A stretch of 49,058 bases of DNA from Candidatus Izemoplasma sp. (GCA_021736305.1 JAIPGD010000005.1:1-49058), one strand, 5' to 3'; shown: positions 17,495-26,401, counted from the stretch's first letter. Notes: a model not told the origin generated them from the sequence alone. A program made the numbers and translations.

Positions 17495-18427
17495 ATGTTT
17501 AATATTATATTAATATTAAAAGGTTTTATTGTTGGAGTTGCTTTTATTATACCTGGAGTTAGCGGCGGTACACTGGCCGTTTATTTAGGCGTATATAAAA
17601 AGTTTTTAGACTCAGTGGGCAATTTACTAACTGATTTTAAAAATAGTATTAAGTTTTTAATACCTTTTTTTCTTGGAGCATCGATATCCGTTCTCTCTCT
17701 AGCTAAATTATTTGCTATTTTGATTGAATGGAATTCATTTATTGTTTTAATGTTTTTTATTGGGCTTTTAGCAGGTGGAATTAAGCACCTTTATTTAAAA
17801 GCCAAGTTAAAAAAATTTAATATTTCGGCAATAATTGCTTTAGTTGTTGCTTTTGGACTTTTAATAACAATAATAATTATAGATAAAACCAATACCCCAA
17901 ATGTGATTGCTACTTTTGATTTGAATTTAAGTAGTTATTTATTAATAGTTGGTTTAGGTATTATTTCAGTAACAACAATGATTGTTCCAGGCATTAGTGG
18001 CTCAGCTATGTTAATGGTCCTTGGGTACTATACGGCAATTGTATCAAATGTTATTGGCAATATTACTGATTTAAGTAATTTTGCTTATAATTTTCAAGTG
18101 TTAATATTTTATGTTATTGGAATGGTTATTGGTATATTTGTCTTTTCTAAACTAATTAGTTATTTATTAGAAAAATATCCTAAACAAACTTATTTTGCGA
18201 TTTTAGGATTTGTTCTAGCTAGTATGATTGGTGTTTTTCTAGAAATTAGAAATCCAGTTACTTCAAGTAACTATGAAGAACAAGTTCCAATATATAAAAA
18301 TATTTTGGATTATTTTCAAAATAATATTTTAGTTGTTTTAGTTGGTGTTATTTTGTTTGTTATTGGTTTTGTAACAACAAAATACTTAACAAAATTAGAA
18401 TATAGGCGGGAGATAAAAAATGGATAA
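17495..18427 (+). CDS. DUF368 membrane protein, PopT-type undecaprenyl-phosphate translocase candidate
   Basis: Polytopic membrane protein of 310 aa. It carries the family's duplicated signature: IPGVSGGTLAVYLG (19-32) and a second copy VPGISGSAMLMVLG (about 163-176), each next to a membrane helix. DUF368 members (PopT) have been assigned to recycling of undecaprenyl phosphate across the membrane. A strong SD (AGGAGG) precedes the ATG. The following gene overlaps by 8 bases. The biochemical assignment is by family only; the link to the downstream hydrolases is unexplained. Confidence 0.85.
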   Translation: MFNIILILKGFIVGVAFIIPGVSGGTLAVYLGVYKKFLDSVGNLLTDFKNSIKFLIPFFLGASISVLSLAKLFAILIEWNSFIVLMFFIGLLAGGIKHLYLKAKLKKFNISAIIALVVAFGLLITIIIIDKTNTPNVIATFDLNLSSYLLIVGLGIISVTTMIVPGISGSAMLMVLGYYTAIVSNVIGNITDLSNFAYNFQVLIFYVIGMVIGIFVFSKLISYLLEKYPKQTYFAILGFVLASMIGVFLEIRNPVTSSNYEEQVPIYKNILDYFQNNILVVLVGVILFVIGFVTTKYLTKLEYRREIKNG

Positions 18428-19577
18428 TTTTAATGATTTGAATGATTATATTATTAAGCACAGAAGATATTTACATATGTATCCTGAAACGGGATTTAAT
18501 TGTAAAAATACTAGTAAGTATATTTTTAATGAATTGAATAAATTATCAATTGATGAAATAGTAAGTGTTGGTGATTATTCATTAATTGCAATAATAAGAA
18601 ATGGAAAAGGTTTAACGACTGGTTTAAGAGCAGACTTTGATGCTTTAAGTATAACTGAAAAAACCGATCTTGATTTTCAATCAAAAAACAAAGGTAAAAT
18701 GCATGCATGTGGTCATGATGCTCACACGGCAATGTTATTAGGTGCTTGTAAGTTTTTATCAGAAAATAAGGATTTATGGAAAGGCACTATTAAGTTTATT
18801 TTTCAAGAAGCTGAAGAGGGCCCTTCACCGGGTGGTGCTCTAGCTATAGTAAAATCGGGAGTAGTAGATGATTGTGATGATTTCTTCGCTATACATGTTT
18901 CGCCTAATTATGAGACAAATCATCTAGCAATTAATTATGGTGAAACTATGGCCGCTGCAGATACTTTAGACTTAGAATTAATTGGCAAAGGAGCTCATGC
19001 AGCTTTACCACAAGAAGGAATAGATCCAATTATTATGCAAGCTGAATTTATTTTAAACGCTCAACAAATTGTATCGAGAAAAATTTCTCCAATGGAAAAA
19101 GCGGTGGTTACAATAGCAAAAGTTGAAGCAGGAACTACTCACAACGTAATTCCTGAAAAAGCCAAATTAAAAGGTACAATTAGAACTTTTAATACCGCTG
19201 TAAGAGAAACTGTGAAATTTGAACTTGAAGAATTAGCAAAATCTATCGCAATGAGACATGGCGGAAAATACAAAATGAATTATATTTATGGTTATGATCC
19301 AACTATTAATTCCTTGGAATCAACAAAAGAATTTATTACTTCAGCTAATGAAGTATTAGGTTCAGAAAATGTTGAAGTTTTAAAACAGCCAATGGCAGGA
19401 AGTGAAGATTTCTCTCGATATATTAATTTGAAACAAGGTGCTTTAACTTGGCTTGGAGTGAAGCAAGAAACAAAAGAAACTTATAATATTCATCATCCTA
19501 AATTTAATTTAAACGAGGATGCTTTAATTCTAGGTACAAAAATATTTATAGATATAATAAAAAGAAGGAGTGAGTAG
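18420..19577 (+). CDS. M20 family metallo-amidohydrolase (N-acyl-amino-acid/peptide amidase type)
   Basis: Zinc-dependent hydrolase of the M20D group (hippurate hydrolase, N-acetyldiaminopimelate deacetylase, IAA-amino-acid hydrolase). Metal and catalytic residues are visible in GLRADFDAL, MHACGHDAHT (His95, Cys97, His99, Asp100), QEAEEG (Glu132-133) and a C-terminal AGSEDF/HHPKF segment. Length 385 aa is typical. The overlap with DUF368 and the zero-gap junction with the next hydrolase put all three in one operon. The acyl substrate is not predictable; N-acetyl-diaminopimelate would normally come with dapD/dapL, which are absent here. Confidence 0.88.
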   Translation: MDNFNDLNDYIIKHRRYLHMYPETGFNCKNTSKYIFNELNKLSIDEIVSVGDYSLIAIIRNGKGLTTGLRADFDALSITEKTDLDFQSKNKGKMHACGHDAHTAMLLGACKFLSENKDLWKGTIKFIFQEAEEGPSPGGALAIVKSGVVDDCDDFFAIHVSPNYETNHLAINYGETMAAADTLDLELIGKGAHAALPQEGIDPIIMQAEFILNAQQIVSRKISPMEKAVVTIAKVEAGTTHNVIPEKAKLKGTIRTFNTAVRETVKFELEELAKSIAMRHGGKYKMNYIYGYDPTINSLESTKEFITSANEVLGSENVEVLKQPMAGSEDFSRYINLKQGALTWLGVKQETKETYNIHHPKFNLNEDALILGTKIFIDIIKRRSE

Positions 19578-20750
19578 ATGTATTTAATTAAAAACGCTAA
19601 TTTAATTAGCATGGCAGATATTAACTATGAAATAGTTGATATTTTAGTTGAAAAAAGTATAATTAAAAAAATCGGAAAATTAGATGAAAAAGATTATCCA
19701 GATGCAGAAGTTATTGATGCAAAAGAGAATTATGTTACACCAGGAATTGTTGATCCGCATTGTCATATTGGAATGTATGAAGAAGCAATTGGTTTTGAAG
19801 GTGCAGACGGGAATGAAATGACTTCACCTATAACACCAGAATTAAGAGCTATAGATGCTATTAAACCTCAAGATGTTGCATTTAAAGAAACAAGGGAGCA
19901 CGGGGTGACAACGGTTGTTACTGGACCAGGAAGTGCAAATTGTATTGGTGGTACTTTTACAGTAATTAAAACTTATGGTAAAACTATTGATGATATGATT
20001 GTTGTTGAAGAGTCATCAATGAAAATGGCGCTTGGAGAAAATCCTAAAAGAGTTTACAGTTCGAAACAACAAGCACCATCAACTAGGATGGCAACTGCTG
20101 CAGCAATTAGAGAAGCGTTATCAAAAGCTAAAGATTATAAAGAGAAACTTGATGAATATGAAGAAAATAAAAAAGCTAACAAAGATGCTAAAAAACCTGA
20201 TTATAACATCAAGTGGGATTCCTTATCGCGCGTTTTTGATGGCTTTCAAGTTAAGATACACGCGCATCAACAAGATGATATTGTTACTGCGATAAGAATT
20301 ATTGAAGAATTTGGTTTAAATGGAACAATTGAACACGCAACTGAAGCGCACTTAATAACTGATTATATTAAAAAACATAAAGTGCCTTTAATAATCGGGC
20401 CTACTTTAGGATCAAAATCAAAATATGAATTAAGAAATAAGACATTTGAATCAGCAAAGATCTTAAAAGAAGCAAACATAGATTTTGCAATAATGACCGA
20501 TCATCCAGTTATTCATTTATCTAATACCTTAACACAACTTGGAATTTTTGTTAGAGAAGGTTTAGATGAATTAGAAGCTTTTAAAGCTGTAACTATTAAT
20601 TCAGCTAAAATCAATAACGTTGCTGACCGAGTTGGAAGCATAGAAGTTGGTAAAGACGCTGATATAGTTATTTGGAACGGACACCCATTACATTATATGA
20701 CAAAACCAGAAAAAGTATTTATCAATGGTGAGATTATCCATTCTAAATAA
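19578..20750 (+). CDS. metal-dependent amidohydrolase (imidazolonepropionase-like superfamily)
   Basis: TIM-barrel amidohydrolase of 390 aa. It shows metal-binding DPHCHIG near residue 62, later histidines in KIHAHQQDD and IEHATEAH, and the terminal Asp in MTDHPVIHLSN. The C-terminal VGSIEVGKDADIVIWNGHP is the usual beta-sandwich closing motif. A Lys-rich helical insert (about 185-213) is seen in the middle. The ATG follows the stop of the M20 gene directly, with GGAGTGAG as SD. Substrate unknown; pairing with an M20 hydrolase suggests sequential steps of one degradative route, which is inference. Confidence 0.85.
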   Translation: MYLIKNANLISMADINYEIVDILVEKSIIKKIGKLDEKDYPDAEVIDAKENYVTPGIVDPHCHIGMYEEAIGFEGADGNEMTSPITPELRAIDAIKPQDVAFKETREHGVTTVVTGPGSANCIGGTFTVIKTYGKTIDDMIVVEESSMKMALGENPKRVYSSKQQAPSTRMATAAAIREALSKAKDYKEKLDEYEENKKANKDAKKPDYNIKWDSLSRVFDGFQVKIHAHQQDDIVTAIRIIEEFGLNGTIEHATEAHLITDYIKKHKVPLIIGPTLGSKSKYELRNKTFESAKILKEANIDFAIMTDHPVIHLSNTLTQLGIFVREGLDELEAFKAVTINSAKINNVADRVGSIEVGKDADIVIWNGHPLHYMTKPEKVFINGEIIHSK

Positions 20751-20751
20751 A

Positions 20752-20790
20752 AAAAAGCCTATAAATCTTAAAATGATTTATAGGTTTTTT
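20752..20790. terminator. bidirectional terminator between the amidohydrolase and ppa
   Basis: Perfect stem CCTATAAATC / GATTTATAGG (20758-20767, 20775-20784) with poly-A before and poly-T after, serving both converging genes. Confidence 0.9.
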
Positions 20791-21292
20791 ATAATTGTTT
20801 TGTTAAGTTTTCTGTGTAACGTATTTGACAAGATTCGATTAATTCAATTGCATCGGTTTTAGAATAGTAATCTAAAACTTTTACGTGGTGTCCTGGCTCT
20901 AAAATCTTATAGTTTTCAAAAAACAATTTAATTTCTCTTAATTGAAGATTTTTAATATCACTAATATCATTAATATCTTCAAAGCGAGGATCAGCATCGA
21001 CAACTGCAATAATTTTTTGATCATGCTCACCAGAATCATACATATCTAAATATCCAACAACTCGCGCATCAACTATGCAGCCTGGGAAAGTTTGAGTGGT
21101 TGCTAAAACTAAAATATCGAGTGGATCGCCATCTTCAGCTAAAGTTTTTTCTATAAAACCGTATTCTGCAGGATAAGTCATTTTAGAGTATAATACACGA
21201 TTCAATTTAATGCGATTTTTTTCTTTGTCAACTTCATATTTGTTTTGTGTACCCATTGGGATTTCAATGATTGCTTCAATAATTTTTGACAT
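20789..21292 (-). CDS. ppa: inorganic pyrophosphatase, family I
   Basis: Soluble enzyme hydrolysing pyrophosphate to drive biosynthesis. The signature EDGDPLDILVL supplies the metal-binding Asp54, Asp56 and Asp59; further acidic residues follow in VDADPRF. At 167 aa it is a normal family I enzyme rather than the manganese family II common in Bacillus. Monocistronic with its own consensus promoter and a shared terminator. Confidence 0.94.
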   Translation of the reverse strand: MSKIIEAIIEIPMGTQNKYEVDKEKNRIKLNRVLYSKMTYPAEYGFIEKTLAEDGDPLDILVLATTQTFPGCIVDARVVGYLDMYDSGEHDQKIIAVVDADPRFEDINDISDIKNLQLREIKLFFENYKILEPGHHVKVLDYYSKTDAIELIESCQIRYTENLTKQL

Positions 21293-21312
21293 TATATCAC
21301 CCTTTCGAAAAG

Positions 21313-21341
21313 ATTATATATGAATTTGGCGACAATTGCAA
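21313..21341 (-). promoter_or_regulatory. promoter of ppa
   Basis: On the minus strand TTGCAA (21341-21336), 17-base spacer, TATAAT (21318-21313). Confidence 0.75.
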
Positions 21342-21391
21342 TATATTTGTTTAAGAATTTTTGAATTCCATCTTCTAATTTTTTTATATTG

Positions 21392-21400
21392 TGATAAAAT
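21392..21400 (+). promoter_or_regulatory. extended -10 promoter of the EIIB-like/HPr-like/MFS operon
   Basis: TGaTAAAAT at 21392-21400, 30 bases before the start codon, with no good -35. Confidence 0.5.
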
Positions 21401-21429
21401 ATTTACATAGATAATATAAGAGGTGAATC

Positions 21430-21825
21430 ATGATATTTGCAATAGTAATAAATGATATTTTTACTTGGTTAAAGTATAACTTTTGGTGGTTATTAATCTT
21501 AATAGTTTTAATTATAGTTTTAATTATGTTGATAAGATTGACAAAAGCAAGTAAAGAAACATCGAAAAAACCCCTAGAAGATGAGAAAATTAATGCGTTC
21601 ATTGATTGTTATGGTGGTATAGAAAATATTAATAAAATTGAATTAGATGGTTCTCGATTAAAAGTGAGCATTAAAAATATAGATAAAGTTAACATTAATG
21701 AGTTTAAAGCTTTAGGAGCTACTGGGATATTTATTTCTGGAAACAACATTAAAATGGTTTTACCATACGATATGGACAAATTAGTTAAGAAAATTAATGA
21801 TGATAAATATGGAGGAAAAGTATGA
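21430..21825 (+). CDS. membrane-anchored glucose-PTS EIIB-like domain lacking the phosphorylated cysteine
   Basis: 131 aa. One N-terminal membrane helix (about 17-36) and a charged linker lead to a domain (about 50-122) matching glucose-family PTS EIIB: a YGGIENI segment, SRLKV, then KALGATGIFISGNNIKMVL. In active EIIB the block reads A-C-x-T-R-L-R-V; here it is L-D-G-S-R-L-K-V, so the phosphoryl-accepting Cys is Asp73. It cannot phosphorylate sugar by the known mechanism and has no EIIC partner. SD AGAGGTGA (21419-21426) is strong. Its stop overlaps the next start (ATGA), which encodes an HPr paralogue that also lacks its phosphotransfer residue. A regulatory role is inferred. Confidence 0.75.
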   Translation: MIFAIVINDIFTWLKYNFWWLLILIVLIIVLIMLIRLTKASKETSKKPLEDEKINAFIDCYGGIENINKIELDGSRLKVSIKNIDKVNINEFKALGATGIFISGNNIKMVLPYDMDKLVKKINDDKYGGKV

Positions 21826-22088
21826 TAGAGGAAAAATTTAAAATTACTTATCAAAATGGCTTACAAGCTCGCCCAGCTACAAAATTAGTCTCAAAAGCTA
21901 ATAGTTATCAATCTGAAATGTATTTAGAATATGGTGATAGAAAAGTTAATTTAAAATCAATCATGGGCGTTTTATCTTTAGGTGTGCCTGGAGACAGTAA
22001 GATTAAAATTACTTTTTCTGGTAAAGATGAGGATGATGCATATAAAGCAATATCTAGAATTATTTCAGATATTAATGAAATGGTATAA
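21822..22088 (+). CDS. Crh-like HPr paralogue (Gln15, Ser46)
   Basis: 88-aa HPr-fold protein. The active-site block reads GLQARPAT with Gln15 where HPr has the phosphorylated His15, while the regulatory block NLKSIMGV keeps Ser46, the target of HPr kinase/phosphorylase. This is exactly the residue pattern of Bacillus Crh, a CcpA co-effector that cannot carry phosphate to sugars. SD GGAGG lies 6 bases before the ATG. It is coupled by a 4-base overlap to the EIIB-like gene. Orthology to Crh versus independent loss of His15 cannot be settled here; hprK and ccpA are not in the window. Confidence 0.85.
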   Translation: MIEEKFKITYQNGLQARPATKLVSKANSYQSEMYLEYGDRKVNLKSIMGVLSLGVPGDSKIKITFSGKDEDDAYKAISRIISDINEMV

Positions 22089-22090
22089 AA

Positions 22091-23353
22091 ATGTCTAGTA
22101 TAAATCAACATAAAGGACAAATGCTTAAATTTGGAATGTATGGGTTCTTAAAAAATCTCCGTTTTTTTGAACCTTTTTTAATTCTATTCTTTTTAGAAGT
22201 AGGTGATTTGAACTTATTTCAAGTTGGTGTATTAATATCAATTAGAGAAATTATAATATATATCGTAGAAATACCATCAGGAGTAATTGCGGATATGTAT
22301 GGTAAGAAAACACAACTAGTTATGTGTTTTCTATTTTATATAGCTTCCTTCACTGTTTTCTTCTTTGGTGGAATATATCCTTCGTTTTTGATATTCATTT
22401 TAGCGATGGGATTATTTGGTTTTGGTGAGGCGTTTAGATCTGGAACCCATAAAGCAATGATTATGCAGTTTTTAGATGTTGAAGAAATTGAAGAACCAAA
22501 AAGTGAAGTTTATGGTAAAACTCGTTCAATGTCATTAGTTGGATCTACAGTAATGAGTGTTATTTCGGTTTTATTAATTCTTTGGGTTAAAGGAGAATAT
22601 CAATATTTATTTTTAGTAGCTATTATTCCTTATACGTTAGATTTATTGATGATTATTACTTATCCAAAATATATGAACCAAAAAAAGGAAAGTCAATTCA
22701 AATTAAAACAATTTCTTGTTGAAAACTGGCTGAGTTTAAAATATGTTTTTAAGAAGAAAAAAGTTCGAAACTTTGTATTAGATGCTTCTAGTTTTCAGGC
22801 GGGTTTTAAAAGTATTAAAGATTATATCCAACCATTAGTAGTTACGGCTTCAATGGGTTTTATATTATTTAGTCAATTAGATACTGAAGAGAACGAAAAA
22901 GTTTATATCGGAGCTATTTACGCTGTTATATATATAATTAGTGCAATTGCTAGTCGAAATGCTTTTAAACTCGAAAGTAAAGTCAATAAGGTTAAGGCAA
23001 TTAATCTAGCGTGGTTATTTATGGGAGCTGTTTCATTAATACTTGGTTTCTTTACTAATAGTATTCTAGTTATCTTTATAGCTTTCATTGTTATGTATAT
23101 TGTCTTGAATCTAAGAAGACCAATAATGGTTCAAGAAATTGGTGATGTTACTGAAGAGGGTAGAAGAGCAAGTGCTTTAAGTATTCAAGCACAACTTACA
23201 TCACTATTACTTGTTATCTTCGCTCCAATTATCGGATTGATTGCTGATTATAGTCTAAAATTATTATTTATTCTAGTTGGTGCAACAATGATTATTATTT
23301 ATTTTGTCACAGAAATTACAAGAAGGAATTTCAAACAAAATCAAGAAGCATAA
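22091..23353 (+). CDS. major facilitator superfamily transporter
   Basis: 420-aa polytopic membrane protein. The segment GVIADMYGKKTQL between the second and third helices is the MFS loop signature (G-x-x-x-D-x-x-G-x-K), and about 12 hydrophobic segments follow in two halves. No SD is visible before the ATG, which lies 2 bases after the HPr-like stop, so translation probably depends on re-initiation. Substrate unknown: the family includes drug efflux and sugar carriers. Co-transcription with the EIIB-like and Crh-like genes suggests a carbon-source link, an inference. Confidence 0.82.
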   Translation: MSSINQHKGQMLKFGMYGFLKNLRFFEPFLILFFLEVGDLNLFQVGVLISIREIIIYIVEIPSGVIADMYGKKTQLVMCFLFYIASFTVFFFGGIYPSFLIFILAMGLFGFGEAFRSGTHKAMIMQFLDVEEIEEPKSEVYGKTRSMSLVGSTVMSVISVLLILWVKGEYQYLFLVAIIPYTLDLLMIITYPKYMNQKKESQFKLKQFLVENWLSLKYVFKKKKVRNFVLDASSFQAGFKSIKDYIQPLVVTASMGFILFSQLDTEENEKVYIGAIYAVIYIISAIASRNAFKLESKVNKVKAINLAWLFMGAVSLILGFFTNSILVIFIAFIVMYIVLNLRRPIMVQEIGDVTEEGRRASALSIQAQLTSLLLVIFAPIIGLIADYSLKLLFILVGATMIIIYFVTEITRRNFKQNQEA

Positions 23354-23357
23354 ATAA

Positions 23358-23404
23358 AAGACTTTAAAGGAGTTTGATTATAACCTTTAAAGTCTTGTTT
23401 TTTT
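23358..23404. terminator. bidirectional terminator between the MFS gene and trpS
   Basis: A perfect 13-bp stem AAGACTTTAAAGG / CCTTTAAAGTCTT (23358-23370, 23384-23396) with T-rich sequence on both outer sides. Confidence 0.88.
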
Positions 23405-24398
23405 ACTTTCTTCCTAAACCAATTTTTCGTTTGCATTTTCTCATCTTTTTAAAAGCATAATCACTAGCGATAGATCTTCCTTTATCAAGAATTTCATTTA
23501 ATTCATTTGAATTTATGATTTCTTGATATTTTAATTGAATAGGAATTAATACATCAACTAATGTTTTTGCTAAGTCCTCTTTAAAAGTCTTATAATCAGA
23601 GTTTTTATATTTGTCAACAATTTGATTAATAGATATATCGGAAATACTAGCAAAAATATTAATTAAATTAGCTAAACCTTTTTGTTCTAGAGGATCATAT
23701 TTAATAATTCCCAAAGAGTCAGTTTTAGCTGATTTTATTTTTCTTGTAATAGTTTTTTCATCATCAAAAAGAGTAATATAACCTTTTGGGTTATTTTCAG
23801 ACTTAGACATCTTTTTTTCAGGGTTTTGCAAATCCATTATTCTAGCTCCAACTTCTGGAATTAATGGCTCAGGCACAGTGAAGAAGTCTGAATAGTAATG
23901 ATTAAATCTATTTGCTATATCTCTTGTTAATTCTAAATGTTGTTTTTGGTCATCTCCAACAGGCACATAATCAGCATCATATAAAATAATATCAGCAGCC
24001 ATTAATGCAGGATAAGTAAATAAAGAAGAACTTATAGATACATCATTACTTTCTAATTTATCTTTATATTGTGTCATCCGTTCTAGTTCACCCATATATA
24101 CATTAGATTGTAAAATATAACCTAATTCAGCGTGTTGAGGAATTTCTGATTGAATAAATAAAGTGGTTCTTTCTTTATCTAATCCACATGCTAAATACAT
24201 TGCAGCAATATCTAAAGTTCTTTTTCTTAGTTCATGAGGAATCTGTCTGGTTGTTATTGCGTGTAAATCAGCAATAAAGAGAAAAAACTCATCATTTTCT
24301 CTTGCTTTTTGAAGTTTTACAAATTGTTTTATAGCACCAATATAATTTCCTAATGTTAAACTACCTGTTGGTTTTATTCCAGATACTATTCTTTTCAT
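23403..24398 (-). CDS. trpS: tryptophanyl-tRNA synthetase
   Basis: Class I synthetase. The HIGH-equivalent is in KPTGSLTLGNYIG (about 10-22), the KMSKS loop reads KKMSKSENN, and PVGDDQKQHLELTRD is characteristic of TrpRS. Length 331 aa is normal. The SD AGGAGG precedes the ATG. Expression is controlled by the T-box leader directly upstream, whose specifier reads UGG. The C-terminus ends in a basic tail. Confidence 0.95.
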   Translation of the reverse strand: MKRIVSGIKPTGSLTLGNYIGAIKQFVKLQKARENDEFFLFIADLHAITTRQIPHELRKRTLDIAAMYLACGLDKERTTLFIQSEIPQHAELGYILQSNVYMGELERMTQYKDKLESNDVSISSSLFTYPALMAADIILYDADYVPVGDDQKQHLELTRDIANRFNHYYSDFFTVPEPLIPEVGARIMDLQNPEKKMSKSENNPKGYITLFDDEKTITRKIKSAKTDSLGIIKYDPLEQKGLANLINIFASISDISINQIVDKYKNSDYKTFKEDLAKTLVDVLIPIQLKYQEIINSNELNEILDKGRSIASDYAFKKMRKCKRKIGLGRK

Positions 24399-24415
24399 AA
24401 TTTAAACCTCCTAAT

Positions 24416-24624
24416 AATAAAAAATCGCCCTTTAAAAAGGACGATTCAATCGCGGTACCACCTTTGTTCTAGTTTCCTAGCACTTTATACTTTTAACGCA
24501 AGTATACGGATGTCATTAGCATCTCTCAATGGCCCATTCATTTATATCCGATTAAGGTTTTCACCAACCACCTATTCTCTAAAAACCAAAATATAAATTA
24601 CTCTTCCACATCATCAATTTATTT
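24416..24624 (-). ncRNA. T-box riboswitch of trpS (tryptophan specifier)
   Basis: On the minus strand the T-box sequence AGGTGGTACCGCG occupies 24463-24451 in the antiterminator, and the competing terminator AATCGTCC / GGGCGATT lies at 24446-24423 followed by T. The stem I region contains GGTGGTTGGTGAAAACC, and a UGG Trp codon stands at 24536-24534 in the position expected for the specifier loop. Uncharged tRNA-Trp would stabilise the antiterminator and turn trpS on. Confidence 0.92.
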
Positions 24625-24625
24625 T

Positions 24626-24654
24626 ATTATAGCAAATTTATGATTTTAAGACAA
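24626..24654 (-). promoter_or_regulatory. promoter of the trpS T-box
   Basis: On the minus strand TTGTCT (24654-24649), 17-base spacer, TATAAT (24631-24626) with TG one base before it. The -35 lies inside the 3' end of pepF. Confidence 0.7.
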
Positions 24655-26401
24655 CTTCTAATTCATCAACTAATTCTTCCAGCCTATTCACTACTGCTTT
24701 AAAAGCTTCCTCTTTGGTTAAATCAACTCCAGCTTCTAATACTTGTTTTACAGGAAAATCTGAACCTCCAGATTTTAATAGTTTAATATAATTGTTAAAT
24801 GCATTTGGTTGTTTAGTTTTCACATTCTCATATATTTTTAATGAAGCAGCAAAACTAGTAGCGTATTGATATACATAAAAAGGTGTATAGAATAAATGTG
24901 GGATATATGCCCAAACAAATTCTTTTACATTTTCTTCGGTGATATCAATATCATAAAACTCTTTATATAAATCTATCATAATTTTTGAAAGATTATCAAC
25001 TGTAATAGGTTGACTATTTTCAACTAGTTTATGAGCCTCTAATTCATAAATTGCAAATAATGTTTGGCGATAGAAAGTGCCCATTATGTCATCAATTGCT
25101 CTTTGTAATAAAGCGATTTTTTCGTTTTTAGAAGCTTTTGATTCATTGATAATATAATCAAGAAGATTATGTTCGTTGAAAGTAGAAGCTACTTCAGCAA
25201 CAAATATTGTATAATTTTGTAAACTTGTTGGTTGAGTTTCTGAAGCATATAGCGAATGCATTGAATGTCCAGATTCATGAGCAACTGTAAAGACATCAGA
25301 TAATGTTTTGTCATAGTTTAGTAGAATATAGGGGTGAAGATTAGGCATTGAACTTGAATACGCTCCAGTACGCTTACCAGGTTGTTCATATACATCAACA
25401 AAACCATCCTTCAAAACATCTTTAGCTTTTTCTTGAAAATCTTTTGGGAATTGTTTAATTGATTTAAAAAATAAGTCTTTAGCTTCATTAAACTCATATT
25501 CTTTATCAGTTTTTGCTAATTCTAAGAAGCGATCATATGTATGGTGTTTTTCAAGTTTTAAATACTCTTTTCTAAGTTTGAGATATTTTTTAACTGCTTT
25601 AGTATTTTCTCTAGCAACTTTGGTTAAAGAATAGTACACTTCTGCAGGAATGTTATTATTGAATAAATAACTTTCTAAAGAGTTTTTATAGTTTCTTATT
25701 TTTACTCTTGCATAATCAGTATCTAAAACAGTTTTGTATATATTTGCATAAGTATTTTTATGGTCATCATAATAATTAAATACAGCTTCAAAAATATCTT
25801 TTCTTTCTTCAGCTGAGTTGCTTTTTTGAATGTATGAACGGTAATTGCTGTTAGTGATTGTTACTATTTTTCCACTATCTAACATTACATCGCTACCTTC
25901 AATATCCGCAACTGATAAAGAACTATACAAATTCCTTCCTGCAGAAGAAAGTTGTGAGTAATTTGCTAATAAGGATTCTGATTTATCATCCAAAATATGT
26001 TCTTGTCTTCTAAAAAGTTTTTCCATTGCAAATTTATATTCATGTAGATCTTTATCTTTTTCTATAAATTCCATAACTTTTTCTTTGCCCAAAGCAATTA
26101 ATTCTGGTTCTTCAAAAGAAACTGCTTGTTGTAATTTTGAAAAAGCTAATTGTACTTTTTGTAATCTAGCAGCGTTTTTTGTGTCTTTTTTATTTAAGTC
26201 ACTTAATAAAGATGCATATTGATAAGCTCTTAAACCAGTATTTTCAATTTCTTTTTGCAAATTAAAAAACTCTTTAAAACTTTTAAAATCGTCTAATTTA
26301 CCTTTATAAGTGGCTAGTTTTTCTATTATTTTTTCCGTTTTATGATAAGCCTTTTCAAACTCGTCTAAATTCTTGAATAGATAAGTCAAATCCCATTTCA
26401 T
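24638..26401 (-). CDS. pepF: oligoendopeptidase F, M3 family metallopeptidase
   Basis: Cytoplasmic zinc peptidase cutting short peptides. The zinc motif HESGH is at 375-379 within FTVAHESGHSMHSLYA, and the upstream block GAYSSSMPNLHPYILLNY and downstream FVAEVASTFNEHNL are conserved in PepF. The start is ATG 26401 (MKWDLTYLF, the usual PepF beginning), with GAGGAG about 11 bases upstream; a TTG at 26422 lies before that SD. The protein is 587 aa. No terminator is obvious at its end, and the trpS promoter overlaps its last codons, so pepF transcripts may run into the T-box. Confidence 0.93.
   Translation of the reverse strand: MKWDLTYLFKNLDEFEKAYHKTEKIIEKLATYKGKLDDFKSFKEFFNLQKEIENTGLRAYQYASLLSDLNKKDTKNAARLQKVQLAFSKLQQAVSFEEPELIALGKEKVMEFIEKDKDLHEYKFAMEKLFRRQEHILDDKSESLLANYSQLSSAGRNLYSSLSVADIEGSDVMLDSGKIVTITNSNYRSYIQKSNSAEERKDIFEAVFNYYDDHKNTYANIYKTVLDTDYARVKIRNYKNSLESYLFNNNIPAEVYYSLTKVARENTKAVKKYLKLRKEYLKLEKHHTYDRFLELAKTDKEYEFNEAKDLFFKSIKQFPKDFQEKAKDVLKDGFVDVYEQPGKRTGAYSSSMPNLHPYILLNYDKTLSDVFTVAHESGHSMHSLYASETQPTSLQNYTIFVAEVASTFNEHNLLDYIINESKASKNEKIALLQRAIDDIMGTFYRQTLFAIYELEAHKLVENSQPITVDNLSKIMIDLYKEFYDIDITEENVKEFVWAYIPHLFYTPFYVYQYATSFAASLKIYENVKTKQPNAFNNYIKLLKSGGSDFPVKQVLEAGVDLTKEEAFKAVVNRLEELVDELEVVLKS

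Noticed and set aside
20032-20295. Second plus-strand open frame within the amidohydrolase gene
   Set aside because: Overlaps conserved amidohydrolase sequence including metal-binding residues; the product is Lys-rich without recognisable domain and has no own SD.
24638-24660. Overlap of the trpS promoter with pepF read as evidence for a truncated pepF
   Set aside because: PepF is full length and ends naturally; promoters within the tail of a preceding gene are common in compact genomes.
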